DNA of 26,149 bases from an uncultured Lachnospiraceae bacterium (GTDB lineage: Bacteria > Bacillota > Clostridia > Lachnospirales > Lachnospiraceae), in NCBI GenBank assembly GCA_910586755.1, contig CAJUJM010000027.1, forward strand, positions 1 through 26,149, read 5' to 3'. Below are positions 6,700-13,897 of this stretch, piece by piece (position 1 is the first letter of the stretch; each line of letters opens with the position of its first letter). Position numbers and translations under genes: made by a program. Below the pieces are notes generated by a model. That model did not search any database, was not told the DNA's origin, and was given only the letters and a program-made list of their open reading frames with translations.

Positions 6700-8055
6700 A
6701 TGAACACCGGAAAAAATAAACGGGGATTGCTGAGGCAGTTTTTTCACTTCACAATTCCGTCTATCCTTTCCATGCTGGCATTTTCCCTTTATACAATGGT
6801 AGACGGCATGTTTGTGGCCAAAGGAGTAGGAGAAAAAGCTCTGGCGGCTGTAAACCTGTCGTCTCCTTATAATGCGGCCATGTTTGCCTGCGGCCTTCTG
6901 ATTGCTGTCGGAATGGCCACAATTATTGCAATCCGTCTGGGAAAGGGAGAAAAAGATACGGCAGGGCAGCTGTTTACTCAAAATTTGCTGGTCTCCTCAA
7001 TGGCGGCTCTGGCAATCAGCATTTTTACCCTTTTTAATCTGGAATCCGTGGCGGTGTTTCTTGGGGCAACCCAGGATACCTTTCTTTATGTGAAAGATTA
7101 TGTGGGGATCATCGCGCCCTTTGCCATATTTTTTATCTGCGCCTACAATATGGAAATATTAGTAAAAACCGATGGGACGCCTCAGCTGGCGGCTATTGGC
7201 GTAACTGCCGCCGGAGTGACCAATGTGGTTTTGGACTGGCTGTTTGTCATGAAGCTGGGCTGGGGAGTAAAGGGGGCGGCCTTTGCTACAGGCATATCCC
7301 AGGCAGTGTCTACGTGCATGTATGTCGTATATTTTTTCCGGTATTCTAAATGCCTGCGTTTTCAAAAATTCAAGTGGGATTTTAAGATTTACCGGCACAG
7401 TCTGCCTCTGGGACTGGCAGACGGCATAACGGAGTTTTCTAATGGAATTGTCCTGTTTTTGTTTAACCAAACCATTCTGCGGCTTTTGGGGGAGGACGGG
7501 GTGGTTAGCTATACAGTAGTAGGCTATGTGAATACCTTTGCCCTGATGATGATGTCCGGAACCGCCCAGGGAATCCAGCCCATCTGCAGCTTTTATTACG
7601 GAAAAAATGAGAGGAGCAGTTATGAATTTCTGCTGAAAATGGGTTTGGGGATGGCAGTAATATTCGGCCTTGGCGGCTGGCTTGCCAGCACGTTGACAGG
7701 GGAAATGATAGTCAGTCTGTTTATTCATCCGGAGAGTAATCTTTTTGAATCCAGCGTAAAAGCGCTTGGAAAGTATTCATGGGGCTTTTTATTTATGGGT
7801 TATAACGTGGTTTCCGCCGCATTTTTTACTTCCATAGCAAAAGCATCCTGGGCTTTTCCGGTTTCCCTTGGCAGAGGGCTTGTATTTCCGGCAGTGTCAG
7901 TAGTGCTCCTTCCGGTCTGGCTTGGGGCAGACAAAATTTGGTATGCCGGTCCGGCTGCGGAAGGGCTGTGCTTTATTCTGACCGGAATTTTTATGGCAAG
8001 ATATATCCGGAGCGGCAGGACGCGGGAGAAAGCACAGCTGGGGAAAACAAAGTGA
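6700..8055 (+). CDS. MATE-family multidrug/metabolite exporter (MepA-like)
   Basis: 451 residues, normal length for MATE transporters, with about 12 hydrophobic segments. The N-terminus (FFHFTIPSILSMLAFSLYTMVDGMFVAKGVGE) is the typical first helix and loop of the MepA-like branch. A second-half copy of the fold begins near residue 230 (LPLGLADGITEFSNGIVLFLFN). It should export cationic compounds or metabolites in exchange for Na+ or H+; the substrate cannot be told. An AAAGGAA site lies about 12 nt before the ATG. It stands alone between its promoter and the next one, with no clear terminator after it. Confidence 0.9.
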   Translation: MNTGKNKRGLLRQFFHFTIPSILSMLAFSLYTMVDGMFVAKGVGEKALAAVNLSSPYNAAMFACGLLIAVGMATIIAIRLGKGEKDTAGQLFTQNLLVSSMAALAISIFTLFNLESVAVFLGATQDTFLYVKDYVGIIAPFAIFFICAYNMEILVKTDGTPQLAAIGVTAAGVTNVVLDWLFVMKLGWGVKGAAFATGISQAVSTCMYVVYFFRYSKCLRFQKFKWDFKIYRHSLPLGLADGITEFSNGIVLFLFNQTILRLLGEDGVVSYTVVGYVNTFALMMMSGTAQGIQPICSFYYGKNERSSYEFLLKMGLGMAVIFGLGGWLASTLTGEMIVSLFIHPESNLFESSVKALGKYSWGFLFMGYNVVSAAFFTSIAKASWAFPVSLGRGLVFPAVSVVLLPVWLGADKIWYAGPAAEGLCFILTGIFMARYIRSGRTREKAQLGKTK

Positions 8056-8062
8056 AAAGTAT

Positions 8063-8118
8063 TTGCCAATCCTTCCTTCCAATGGTATATTAGGAGTTGC
8101 ATATTATTTGGAAGGAGG
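8063..8118 (+). promoter_or_regulatory. promoter and inverted repeat before the ABC operon
   Basis: TTGCCA (8063-8068) and TATATT (8086-8091) have 17-bp spacing. An inverted repeat pairs 8071-8082, inside the promoter spacer, with 8108-8118, which includes the GGAAGGAGG ribosome site. In a read-through transcript it would hide the ribosome site; at the DNA level it could be an operator. Confidence 0.5.
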
Positions 8119-8129
8119 CCTTTTAAGAC

Positions 8130-8798
8130 ATGCTTTCTCAACGACTAACCGGGATTTTGATTGATTCCTTCTGGAAAATTTTGGTGCCGGGATTTACCAT
8201 GACCATTCCGCTTACGATTATTTCCTTTAGCCTGGCTCTGGTGATTGCGGTGGCTACGGCGCTGGTACAGTTCGGAAATGTGAAAATACTAAAGCACATA
8301 GCCAGGTTTTATGTCTGGGTAGTCCGGGGGACTCCTGTTCTGGTACAGCTGTACATCATATTTTTTGGCCTGCCGGGACTGGGGATTGTACTGGATCCGT
8401 TTCCTTCAGCAGTGATTGTATTTTCTATCAACGAAGGCGCTTATGCAGCCGAGACCATCCGGGCAGCCCTGGAGGCAGTTCCGGCAGGACAGATAGAAGC
8501 CGGATACTGTGTGGGGATGAATTACCTGCAGATTATGAGAAGAATTGTCCTTCCCCAGGCCATGCGGACCGCTTTTCCACCTCTGTCCAATTCCCTCATC
8601 GGGCTGGTAAAAGAAACCTCTCTGGCCGCAAACATTACGGTTACCGAAATGTTTATGGCAACTCAACGGATTGTGGCCCGGACCTATGAACCTTTGGCGC
8701 TGTACTGTGAGGTGGGGTTGATCTATCTGTTTTTCTGCACAGTTCTGACCAGACTGCAGAGTGTGGGAGAGAAAAAGCTTAATTCGTATGAATTTTAG
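8130..8798 (+). CDS. amino-acid ABC transporter permease, cystine-type
   Basis: A 222-residue inner-membrane permease of the HisM/GlnP class with about five membrane segments. The ATPase-docking EAA loop is clear (AAETIRAALEAVPAGQIEAG, followed by GMNYLQIMRRIVLPQA). WVVRGTPVLVQLYIIFFGLP, LDPFPSAV and the GLVKETSLAA stretch resemble the cystine permeases YecS/TcyB, so cystine or a related amino acid is the best guess. It pairs with the ATPase 15 bp downstream. No substrate-binding protein gene occurs in the window, so that subunit must be encoded elsewhere. The ribosome site GGAAGGAGG is strong but lies in an inverted repeat. Confidence 0.9.
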   Translation: MLSQRLTGILIDSFWKILVPGFTMTIPLTIISFSLALVIAVATALVQFGNVKILKHIARFYVWVVRGTPVLVQLYIIFFGLPGLGIVLDPFPSAVIVFSINEGAYAAETIRAALEAVPAGQIEAGYCVGMNYLQIMRRIVLPQAMRTAFPPLSNSLIGLVKETSLAANITVTEMFMATQRIVARTYEPLALYCEVGLIYLFFCTVLTRLQSVGEKKLNSYEF

Positions 8799-8813
8799 GC
8801 AGGGGGGACGGCT

Positions 8814-9560
8814 ATGCTGGAAGTAAAAAATATAAAAAAGAAATTTGGCTCCCAGGAGGTTTTAAAGGGAGTGGATTTAACCGTAAATAAAGGGGATGTG
8901 GTGGCAATTTTAGGCCCCAGCGGTTCGGGGAAAACCACTTTGCTAAGGTGCATGAATTTTTTGGAATCTGCTGATAGCGGGATCATGACCTTTGATGGGG
9001 AGATCTACGATCTTGGCCGGATTTCTAAAAAGGATATGGGAAAGATCCGGAGAAAAACTGCCTTTGTATTCCAGAGCTATAACCTGTTCCGCAACAAAAC
9101 GGCTTTGCAGAATGTAACGGAAGGGCTGATTGTGGCAAGGAAAATACCGAAAGCCCAGGCGGAGGAGACAGGAAAAAGGGCTTTGGACAAGGTAGGAATG
9201 TCGGATCGTTATGATTATTACCCCAGCCAGCTTTCCGGCGGACAGCAGCAGCGGGTGGCCATCGCCAGAGCGCTGGCGGCGGATCCGGAGATTATTTATT
9301 TTGACGAGCCTACCTCAGCCCTGGATCCGGAACTTACCGGCGAGGTACTGGCAGTTATGCGCCAGCTTGCCAGAGAGGGAAGGACCATGCTGGTGGTGAC
9401 TCATGAGATGAATTTTGCAGAAAATGTGTCCTCCAAAGTGATTTTTATGGAGAACGGAATGGTGGTGGAAGCAGCGGAATCCAGGGAGTTTTTTAAAGCC
9501 CCCAAGGAAGAACGGACAAAGGCCTTTCTTAAAATTATCAGAGGAGAGGATTATGAGTAA
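8814..9560 (+). CDS. amino-acid ABC transporter ATP-binding protein
   Basis: 248 residues, typical of polar amino-acid importers. It has Walker A GPSGSGKT (34-41), Q-loop Gln87 (FQSYNLF), signature LSGGQ (140-144), Walker B IIYFDE (160-165), D-loop SALD and switch His197, all intact. It should power the permease encoded just upstream. The final codons overlap the next gene, a MATE exporter, by 8 bp (ATGAGTAA), so import and export genes are translationally coupled. Cystine specificity is inferred only from the permease. Confidence 0.95.
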   Translation: MLEVKNIKKKFGSQEVLKGVDLTVNKGDVVAILGPSGSGKTTLLRCMNFLESADSGIMTFDGEIYDLGRISKKDMGKIRRKTAFVFQSYNLFRNKTALQNVTEGLIVARKIPKAQAEETGKRALDKVGMSDRYDYYPSQLSGGQQQRVAIARALAADPEIIYFDEPTSALDPELTGEVLAVMRQLAREGRTMLVVTHEMNFAENVSSKVIFMENGMVVEAAESREFFKAPKEERTKAFLKIIRGEDYE

Positions 9561-10881
9561 AGACGGAAAAAAAGCTCTCCTTTCCACCATGCTGACCCTG
9601 GCCATCCCCACTATTATTGAGGAAATTCTGGCAACTCTGCTTCAGTACGTGGATACTGCCATGGTAGGGCATTTGGGAGAACAGGCCACGGCATCGGTAA
9701 GCATTACCACTACCATTACCTGGCTGGTAAACAGCATTGCGGGGGCAGTGGGGATTGCCTCTCTGGCTCTGATTTCCAAAGCTGTAGGAGGAGGAGAGAA
9801 AGAGAAAATTCAGGATTATTCCAGACAGGTTATCTGGCTGGCAGTGGTCTGCGGCCTTATAACCGGAGGAATTTCCATTCTGTTAAGCCCTTATATCCCT
9901 ATATGGATGGGGGCGGAGGAAGCGATTTGGGATCAGGCGTCTCTTTATTTTACCATTGTCAGCCTTCCCATGGTATTTCGGGCCTTTACCAGTATTTTGG
10001 GGGCGTCTATCCGGGCGACTCAGGATACCCGGACGCCTATGCTGATTAACATGACAGCCAACTGCATAAACGGTGTGTTAAACTATGTGCTTATTTATGG
10101 GCTGAATCTGGGAGTTACGGGGGCAGCCATGGCTTCGGCGCTGGCTTACACCTTTTCCGGCCTGATGATGTTTCGGGCTTACCGGAGAAACAAAACTCTT
10201 TACTGGCCCTGGTCCAGCTTTCAGGTAAAGCTGCCACTCATAAAAGACTTTGCCAAAATCGGCATACCTGTTTTGGGCACCAGCCTTACTTCCTGTCTGG
10301 GCTATGTGGTGTTTGCCGGGCTGGTTTCCGATATGGGGACCACTATTTTTGCTGCCCACTCCATTGCGGTGACAGCGGAGACCATTTTTTACATACCCGG
10401 ATACGGCCTTCGGACAGCTATTTCCGCCATGGTGGGTTCAGCTCTGGGGGAGAAAAATCAGAAGAAAATCGAGGAAGTGGGATTTTTAAGCGTGGCCCTG
10501 ACCATGGGGATGATGTGTGTCAGCGGAATCTTCCTGTATCTGATTTCCTATCCTCTTATGCGCCTGTTTACCAGCAGCGCTCAGGTGGCCGGGCTGGGAG
10601 CAGAGATGCTAAAGCTGGTGGCTTTTTCCGAGCCGTTTTTTGGTCTGATGATTGTAATGGAAGGGATTTTCTACGGCCTGGGGCGGACCCGCTACGCCTT
10701 TGCGGTGGAGACCTGCAGCATGTGGGGAATCCGGATCTTTTTTACTTTTTTGTGCGTTAAAATTTGGGGGCTTGACCTGCGGGCGGTATGGTACTGCATG
10801 ATCGGGGACAATGTGTTTAAGGCCGTTTTTTTGGCCCTTCCGGCTATGACGCGAAAGGGACGAAAACGGATATTTTCATAA
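9553..10881 (+). CDS. MATE-family efflux transporter (NorM/DinF-like)
   Basis: 442 residues with about 12 membrane segments. The N-terminal LAIPTIIEEILATLLQYVDT and MVGHLGEQATASVS are the family's typical first helices; SILGASIRATQDTRTPM marks the cytoplasmic loop region. It is clearly different from the MATE protein at 6700-8055, so this is not a recent duplication. It starts inside the ABC ATPase gene (8-bp overlap) and is probably made in step with the importer. The substrate is unknown; a thiol or amino-acid derivative is a guess from the coupling. Transcription ends at the terminator at 10929-10969. Confidence 0.9.
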   Translation: MSKDGKKALLSTMLTLAIPTIIEEILATLLQYVDTAMVGHLGEQATASVSITTTITWLVNSIAGAVGIASLALISKAVGGGEKEKIQDYSRQVIWLAVVCGLITGGISILLSPYIPIWMGAEEAIWDQASLYFTIVSLPMVFRAFTSILGASIRATQDTRTPMLINMTANCINGVLNYVLIYGLNLGVTGAAMASALAYTFSGLMMFRAYRRNKTLYWPWSSFQVKLPLIKDFAKIGIPVLGTSLTSCLGYVVFAGLVSDMGTTIFAAHSIAVTAETIFYIPGYGLRTAISAMVGSALGEKNQKKIEEVGFLSVALTMGMMCVSGIFLYLISYPLMRLFTSSAQVAGLGAEMLKLVAFSEPFFGLMIVMEGIFYGLGRTRYAFAVETCSMWGIRIFFTFLCVKIWGLDLRAVWYCMIGDNVFKAVFLALPAMTRKGRKRIFS

Positions 10882-10900
10882 ACAAATTTATAGCAGTAAA

Positions 10901-10969
10901 AATTTGTAACAGTTGAGAATGTTACAAAAATTGGGCCGGATGAGATCACTCCAGGCCCAATTCTTTTTT
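10901..10969. terminator. hairpin pair and bidirectional terminator between convergent genes
   Basis: The main stem pairs AATTGGGCC (10929-10937) with GGCCCAATT (10954-10962), followed by CTTTTTT on the plus strand and by TTTTTGT on the minus strand. A smaller hairpin (10903-10910 with 10921-10928) precedes it. The right arm encodes the last residues of the HD-domain gene. Confidence 0.88.
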
Positions 10970-11410
10970 CAATAAGGCAAAGCGGGCGGCCTCATGGGGA
11001 GCAGGCGCTTCCAGAGGACTGTACAGGCAGTGGTGCAGCACGTCCGCGTCCTTTAAGATTTCATCAAGAGGAGCGTGAATCCTGTCTTTGTCACTGTGGT
11101 GGGCAATGGCGGAAGCGATCAGATCTATTTCGTCCTCTGTAAAAACAGTAAGGGTTTTTAAAACGCCTTTTGCCATAAGCGCACCTTTTTCCGCGTGGCT
11201 TTTGGCGTCTCCAGTGGTACAGGTGGAGATGTCATGGAGCAGCCCGGCAATGGCGGAAAGCTCCGGATTCTCCCCCCGCTTTAAGGCAAGAAGGGCGCAG
11301 TTTTGGGAGACTGCATATAAATGACAGTATCCGTGCCGCCTGAGCAGAGGGTGAGGCGCCCGTTCCAGGGCAGTATCCAAATATTCTTGTACCAATTCAA
11401 CTCGATCCAT
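10946..11410 (-). CDS. HD-domain metal-dependent phosphohydrolase
   Basis: 154 residues with a full HD-type metal site: His30, the HD pair His59-Asp60 (AGLLHDIS), His72, His104-His105 (AIAHHSDK) and Asp121 (LKDADVLHH). Such proteins hydrolyse phosphomonoesters or phosphodiesters, often nucleotides. The small size and spacing resemble the single-domain hydrolases related to the YedJ group; the substrate cannot be told. The start is supported by AAAGGTAG about 8 nt upstream. It has its own promoter, and its 3' end doubles as an arm of the shared terminator. Confidence 0.85.
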   Translation of the reverse strand: MDRVELVQEYLDTALERAPHPLLRRHGYCHLYAVSQNCALLALKRGENPELSAIAGLLHDISTCTTGDAKSHAEKGALMAKGVLKTLTVFTEDEIDLIASAIAHHSDKDRIHAPLDEILKDADVLHHCLYSPLEAPAPHEAARFALLKKELGLE

Positions 11411-11455
11411 AAACTACCTTTCTATTGTCAGATGCTTACACTTTGTCACATCCCC

Positions 11456-11484
11456 ATCTTACCACAAGGATATTTTTTGGTCAA
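11456..11484 (-). promoter_or_regulatory. promoter of the HD-domain gene
   Basis: On the minus strand TTGACC (11484-11479) and TAAGAT (11461-11456) have 17-bp spacing, about 45 bp before the start codon. Confidence 0.65.
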
Positions 11485-11574
11485 TTCTTCTTTGATTCTA
11501 TCGTTTTTGTTAAGAATTATAGGAAAATTGCAAGGGAACCGTCAGATTTTTTTAATATATAAAAGGAAAAAATG

Positions 11575-11583
11575 TGCTACACT
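11575..11583 (+). promoter_or_regulatory. extended -10 promoter of the small ORF
   Basis: TGC precedes TACACT (11578-11583) as an extended -10; no good -35 is seen in the AT-rich stretch upstream. It lies about 47 bp before the small ORF. Confidence 0.4.
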
Positions 11584-11629
11584 ATTTATGGAAACAAAAA
11601 CAAGCTTAACAGATTAGAGGTGAAAGCAT

Positions 11630-11767
11630 ATGATGAATCAGATTAGGAAAGGATATTGTAAATTTCTGTATACCATAGGCAGCTATCGTTTAGCAGAATG
11701 GAATTTGGAGCGGCAGTTGAGGCGGGAGGTTCAACGTATGCTTCAGGAGTCTGTAAAGACTGCTTAA
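11630..11767 (+). CDS. 45-residue small protein, unknown function
   Basis: The ATG follows AGAGGTGAAAGC, a good ribosome site. The peptide is basic and helix-prone: KGYCKFLYTIGSYRLAEW, then ERQLRREVQRMLQESV. The second half could form a charged amphipathic helix; there is no signal peptide or membrane segment. An extended -10 precedes it and a strong hairpin with TTTT (11785-11829) follows, so it looks like a complete transcription unit. It resembles no family I know. It could be a true small protein or a short translated leader for the structured region beyond. Confidence 0.5.
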   Translation: MMNQIRKGYCKFLYTIGSYRLAEWNLERQLRREVQRMLQESVKTA

Positions 11768-11784
11768 TTGATACTTGTAAAGAC

Positions 11785-11829
11785 CAGGCGCTGGAACCGG
11801 AGAGTGGGAACGGGGACAGCGCCTGTTTT
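11785..11829 (+). terminator. terminator after the small ORF
   Basis: A perfect 9-bp stem, CAGGCGCTG (11785-11793) with CAGCGCCTG (11817-11825), is followed by TTTT. Confidence 0.7.
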
Positions 11830-11843
11830 ATATGGGAAACCCG

Positions 11844-11921
11844 CATGCGCCCGGCGGCGGACGCGCCACCATACAGAAAGTTAGGCGGGCGCATGGGCAT
11901 ACCTGAATGCACGCCGCCTAA
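11844..11921 (+). other. GC-rich structured spacer with competing stems
   Basis: Segment 11886-11895 (CGGGCGCATG) pairs perfectly with 11844-11853, while the overlapping 11881-11888 (TTAGGCGG) pairs perfectly with 11914-11921. The two stems exclude each other. The stretch is far richer in GC than the flanks and its open frame does not look coding. It matches no riboswitch class I can recognise. Confidence 0.4.
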
Positions 11922-11974
11922 CCGGCGTCGGACTTTTGTAGTAACCGCAACCGCTCAGACGGCGGGGAATTTGC

Positions 11975-12003
11975 TTGCCGGAAGACGGGGAATGGACTAT
12001 AAT
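11975..12003 (+). promoter_or_regulatory. promoter of the oxidoreductase operon
   Basis: TTGCCG (11975-11980) and TATAAT (11998-12003) have 17-bp spacing, 33 bp before the chosen start. This supports a start at 12037 rather than the longer open frame. Confidence 0.75.
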
Positions 12004-12036
12004 ACCTTCAGCAGACAAAAATGGAGGATCTTTTTT

Positions 12037-13014
12037 ATGAACATAGGAATTGTAGGAAATGGCATGATCATTGAAAATGCAGGGGCGGCAATCACAAACC
12101 AGCCGGATTTTACCTGCGCTGCCATTGTGTGCCGCCCGGGGAGCCGGGATAAAGCGGCTGCATATGCAGAAAAGTTTTGTATTCCCCGCATCTGTACCAA
12201 CTACCAGGAGTTTTTGCAGGATGACACAATAGAAGCGGTTTATATTGGGATTATTAACAGTGAACATTATCCCTATGCCAGACAGGCGTTACTGGCAGGA
12301 AAGCATGTGATTTTAGAAAAGCCCTTTACCCTGACCTTACAAGAGGCAGAGGAGCTGGCGCAGATTTCACGCAATACAGGAAAGTACCTGTTGGAAGCCA
12401 TTCACCTGCGCTACCACCCCTGGATGGAAGCGGTAAGGCGCAGTTCGGGACAAATCGGCAGGATTAAGATGATCCAGGCCAGCTATTCCAAGGTTTCCGG
12501 CCGCTATGACCAGTACCAAAAAGGCAATGTGCTGCCGGCTTTTTCCCCGGCCCTTGGGGGAGGCGCGCTGATGGATCTGGGAGTTTACGGCATCCATTTT
12601 GTAGATGAAGTAATGGGACAACAGGAGCCGGAAGAGGTCTCTTATATGGCAAACCGGGGCTTTAACGGGATAGACACCTCCGGAGTCCTGACAGTCCGGT
12701 ATCCGGAAGCCATTGCTGTCTGCACTTGCGGAAAGGACTCAGACGGAGTAAGAGAGGCTGTGATACAGGGGGAAGAGGGGTGTTTACAGCTTGAAAACTT
12801 CCCCAGAACCACCCGGGTGCTGCTGCGCCGCCGGGGAGAGGAAAAGGCTGAGATTATATGGGAGGCCCGGGAACAAAAAGAGAATCCTCTGGAAAATGAG
12901 TTCTGTGAGTTTGCCCGGATTTTAAAAGAGCGGGACAGGAAGGCGGCGGAAAAAGCACTGGAGGGCAGCCTGCGGGTTATGAAGATCCTGGATTCTGCCC
13001 TGGAGCACGTTTAA
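12037..13014 (+). CDS. Gfo/Idh/MocA-family NAD(P)-dependent oxidoreductase
   Basis: 325 residues, typical for the family. The N-terminal Rossmann fold begins MNIGIVGNGMI; EKPF (94-97) is the family's catalytic lysine motif; GGGALMDLGVYGIHFVD (174-190) carries the Asp180/His187 pair of the active site. It should oxidise or reduce a sugar, inositol or related polyol; the substrate is unknown. The open frame continues upstream to 11698 through GC-rich non-coding sequence, but TGGAGG (12022-12027) and a promoter just before 12037 fix the start there. It leads an operon with a TPR gene 25 bp downstream and a nucleotidyltransferase gene. Confidence 0.9.
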   Translation: MNIGIVGNGMIIENAGAAITNQPDFTCAAIVCRPGSRDKAAAYAEKFCIPRICTNYQEFLQDDTIEAVYIGIINSEHYPYARQALLAGKHVILEKPFTLTLQEAEELAQISRNTGKYLLEAIHLRYHPWMEAVRRSSGQIGRIKMIQASYSKVSGRYDQYQKGNVLPAFSPALGGGALMDLGVYGIHFVDEVMGQQEPEEVSYMANRGFNGIDTSGVLTVRYPEAIAVCTCGKDSDGVREAVIQGEEGCLQLENFPRTTRVLLRRRGEEKAEIIWEAREQKENPLENEFCEFARILKERDRKAAEKALEGSLRVMKILDSALEHV

Positions 13015-13039
13015 AAATAAAATTGATAGGAGCATAAAC

Positions 13040-13897
13040 ATGTTAGAAAGAGAAGACTGGGAAGAGCAGTGCTGTTGCTTAAGAAAGCCCGGGCCTGCCC
13101 TGCATATTGATGAGGACTGTGTTCCCATCCCTGCCAGACAGGTGGTGGAAGATTTGGATAAGTTTTTGGAGACTAACGACGTAGAGGGGGCAGAGCTCCA
13201 TTTGACAGAATGGCTGAAAAAAGCCAGAGAGGGAAAGGACAAGGCCGGGGAGTTGACAGTCCTCAACGAGATGATGGGATTCTTCCGCAGTATTGGTAAG
13301 GAAAAGGAAGGTCTGGACTCTGTAAAGGAAGGTCTGTCCCTTTTAGAGTCCATGGACTTAAAGGAAAGCGTAACTGCCGGAACCACCTGGATCAATGCTG
13401 CCACTACATTAAAAGCATTCGGCCGGGCCGGGGAGGCCATGCCCCTTTATGAAAGAGCATGGCGGGCCTATAACGGAAACCTGGATCCGGGGGACTACCG
13501 GTTTGCCGGATTGTCCAACAATATGGCTTTAACCTGTGTGGATATGGGGGACTACGTCCGCGCCGGAAAATATTACCAGACAGCCATGAATATTATGAAA
13601 AATCTGCCCAGAGGATCTATGGAGATGGCGGTTACTTATGTAAACCTTGCTTGTATGTATGATGCATGGGGACACCGATCCGATCTGGAAGGGGAGGAGG
13701 CTGCGCCAACAGACTGGGACAGGCGGATCTGGAGCTGCCTGGACACCGCTATGGAGTACCTGAATGATCCGGGAGCAGTGCGGGACGGCTATTATGCTTT
13801 TACCTGCTCGAAATGTGCCGGAACCTTTGGCTATTTTGGCCAGTTCCGCAGAAAGAAAGAGCTGGAAACCCGGGCAAAGGAGATTTATGGCAGATGA
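13040..13897 (+). CDS. tetratricopeptide-repeat protein
   Basis: 285 residues. TPR-like helix pairs cover roughly 75-240, for example AGTTWINAATTLKAFGRAGE and SNNMALTCVDMGDYVRAGKY, the second a clear TPR unit with its Gly/Ala/Tyr positions. There is no signal peptide or catalytic motif, so it is probably a cytosolic scaffold or regulator. The N-terminus has a CCC cluster followed by an acidic helix. GATAGGAGC precedes the ATG. Its stop overlaps the next start in ATGA (13894-13897), so it is translated in step with the nucleotidyltransferase and is its likely binding partner. Confidence 0.85.
   Translation: MLEREDWEEQCCCLRKPGPALHIDEDCVPIPARQVVEDLDKFLETNDVEGAELHLTEWLKKAREGKDKAGELTVLNEMMGFFRSIGKEKEGLDSVKEGLSLLESMDLKESVTAGTTWINAATTLKAFGRAGEAMPLYERAWRAYNGNLDPGDYRFAGLSNNMALTCVDMGDYVRAGKYYQTAMNIMKNLPRGSMEMAVTYVNLACMYDAWGHRSDLEGEEAAPTDWDRRIWSCLDTAMEYLNDPGAVRDGYYAFTCSKCAGTFGYFGQFRRKKELETRAKEIYGR

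Noticed and set aside
11826..11995. Cobalamin riboswitch in the GC-rich spacer
   Set aside because: A GGGAA-like patch is present but the conserved B12-box and core order are missing.
11698..12036. N-terminal extension of the oxidoreductase frame (113 codons)
   Set aside because: It runs through GC-rich repeat structure, lacks a ribosome site and family similarity, and a promoter plus TGGAGG directly precede the ATG at 12037.
13813..13893. Upstream extension of the nucleotidyltransferase frame
   Set aside because: It lies wholly within the TPR gene; the ATGA overlap start at 13894 has a suitable ribosome site.
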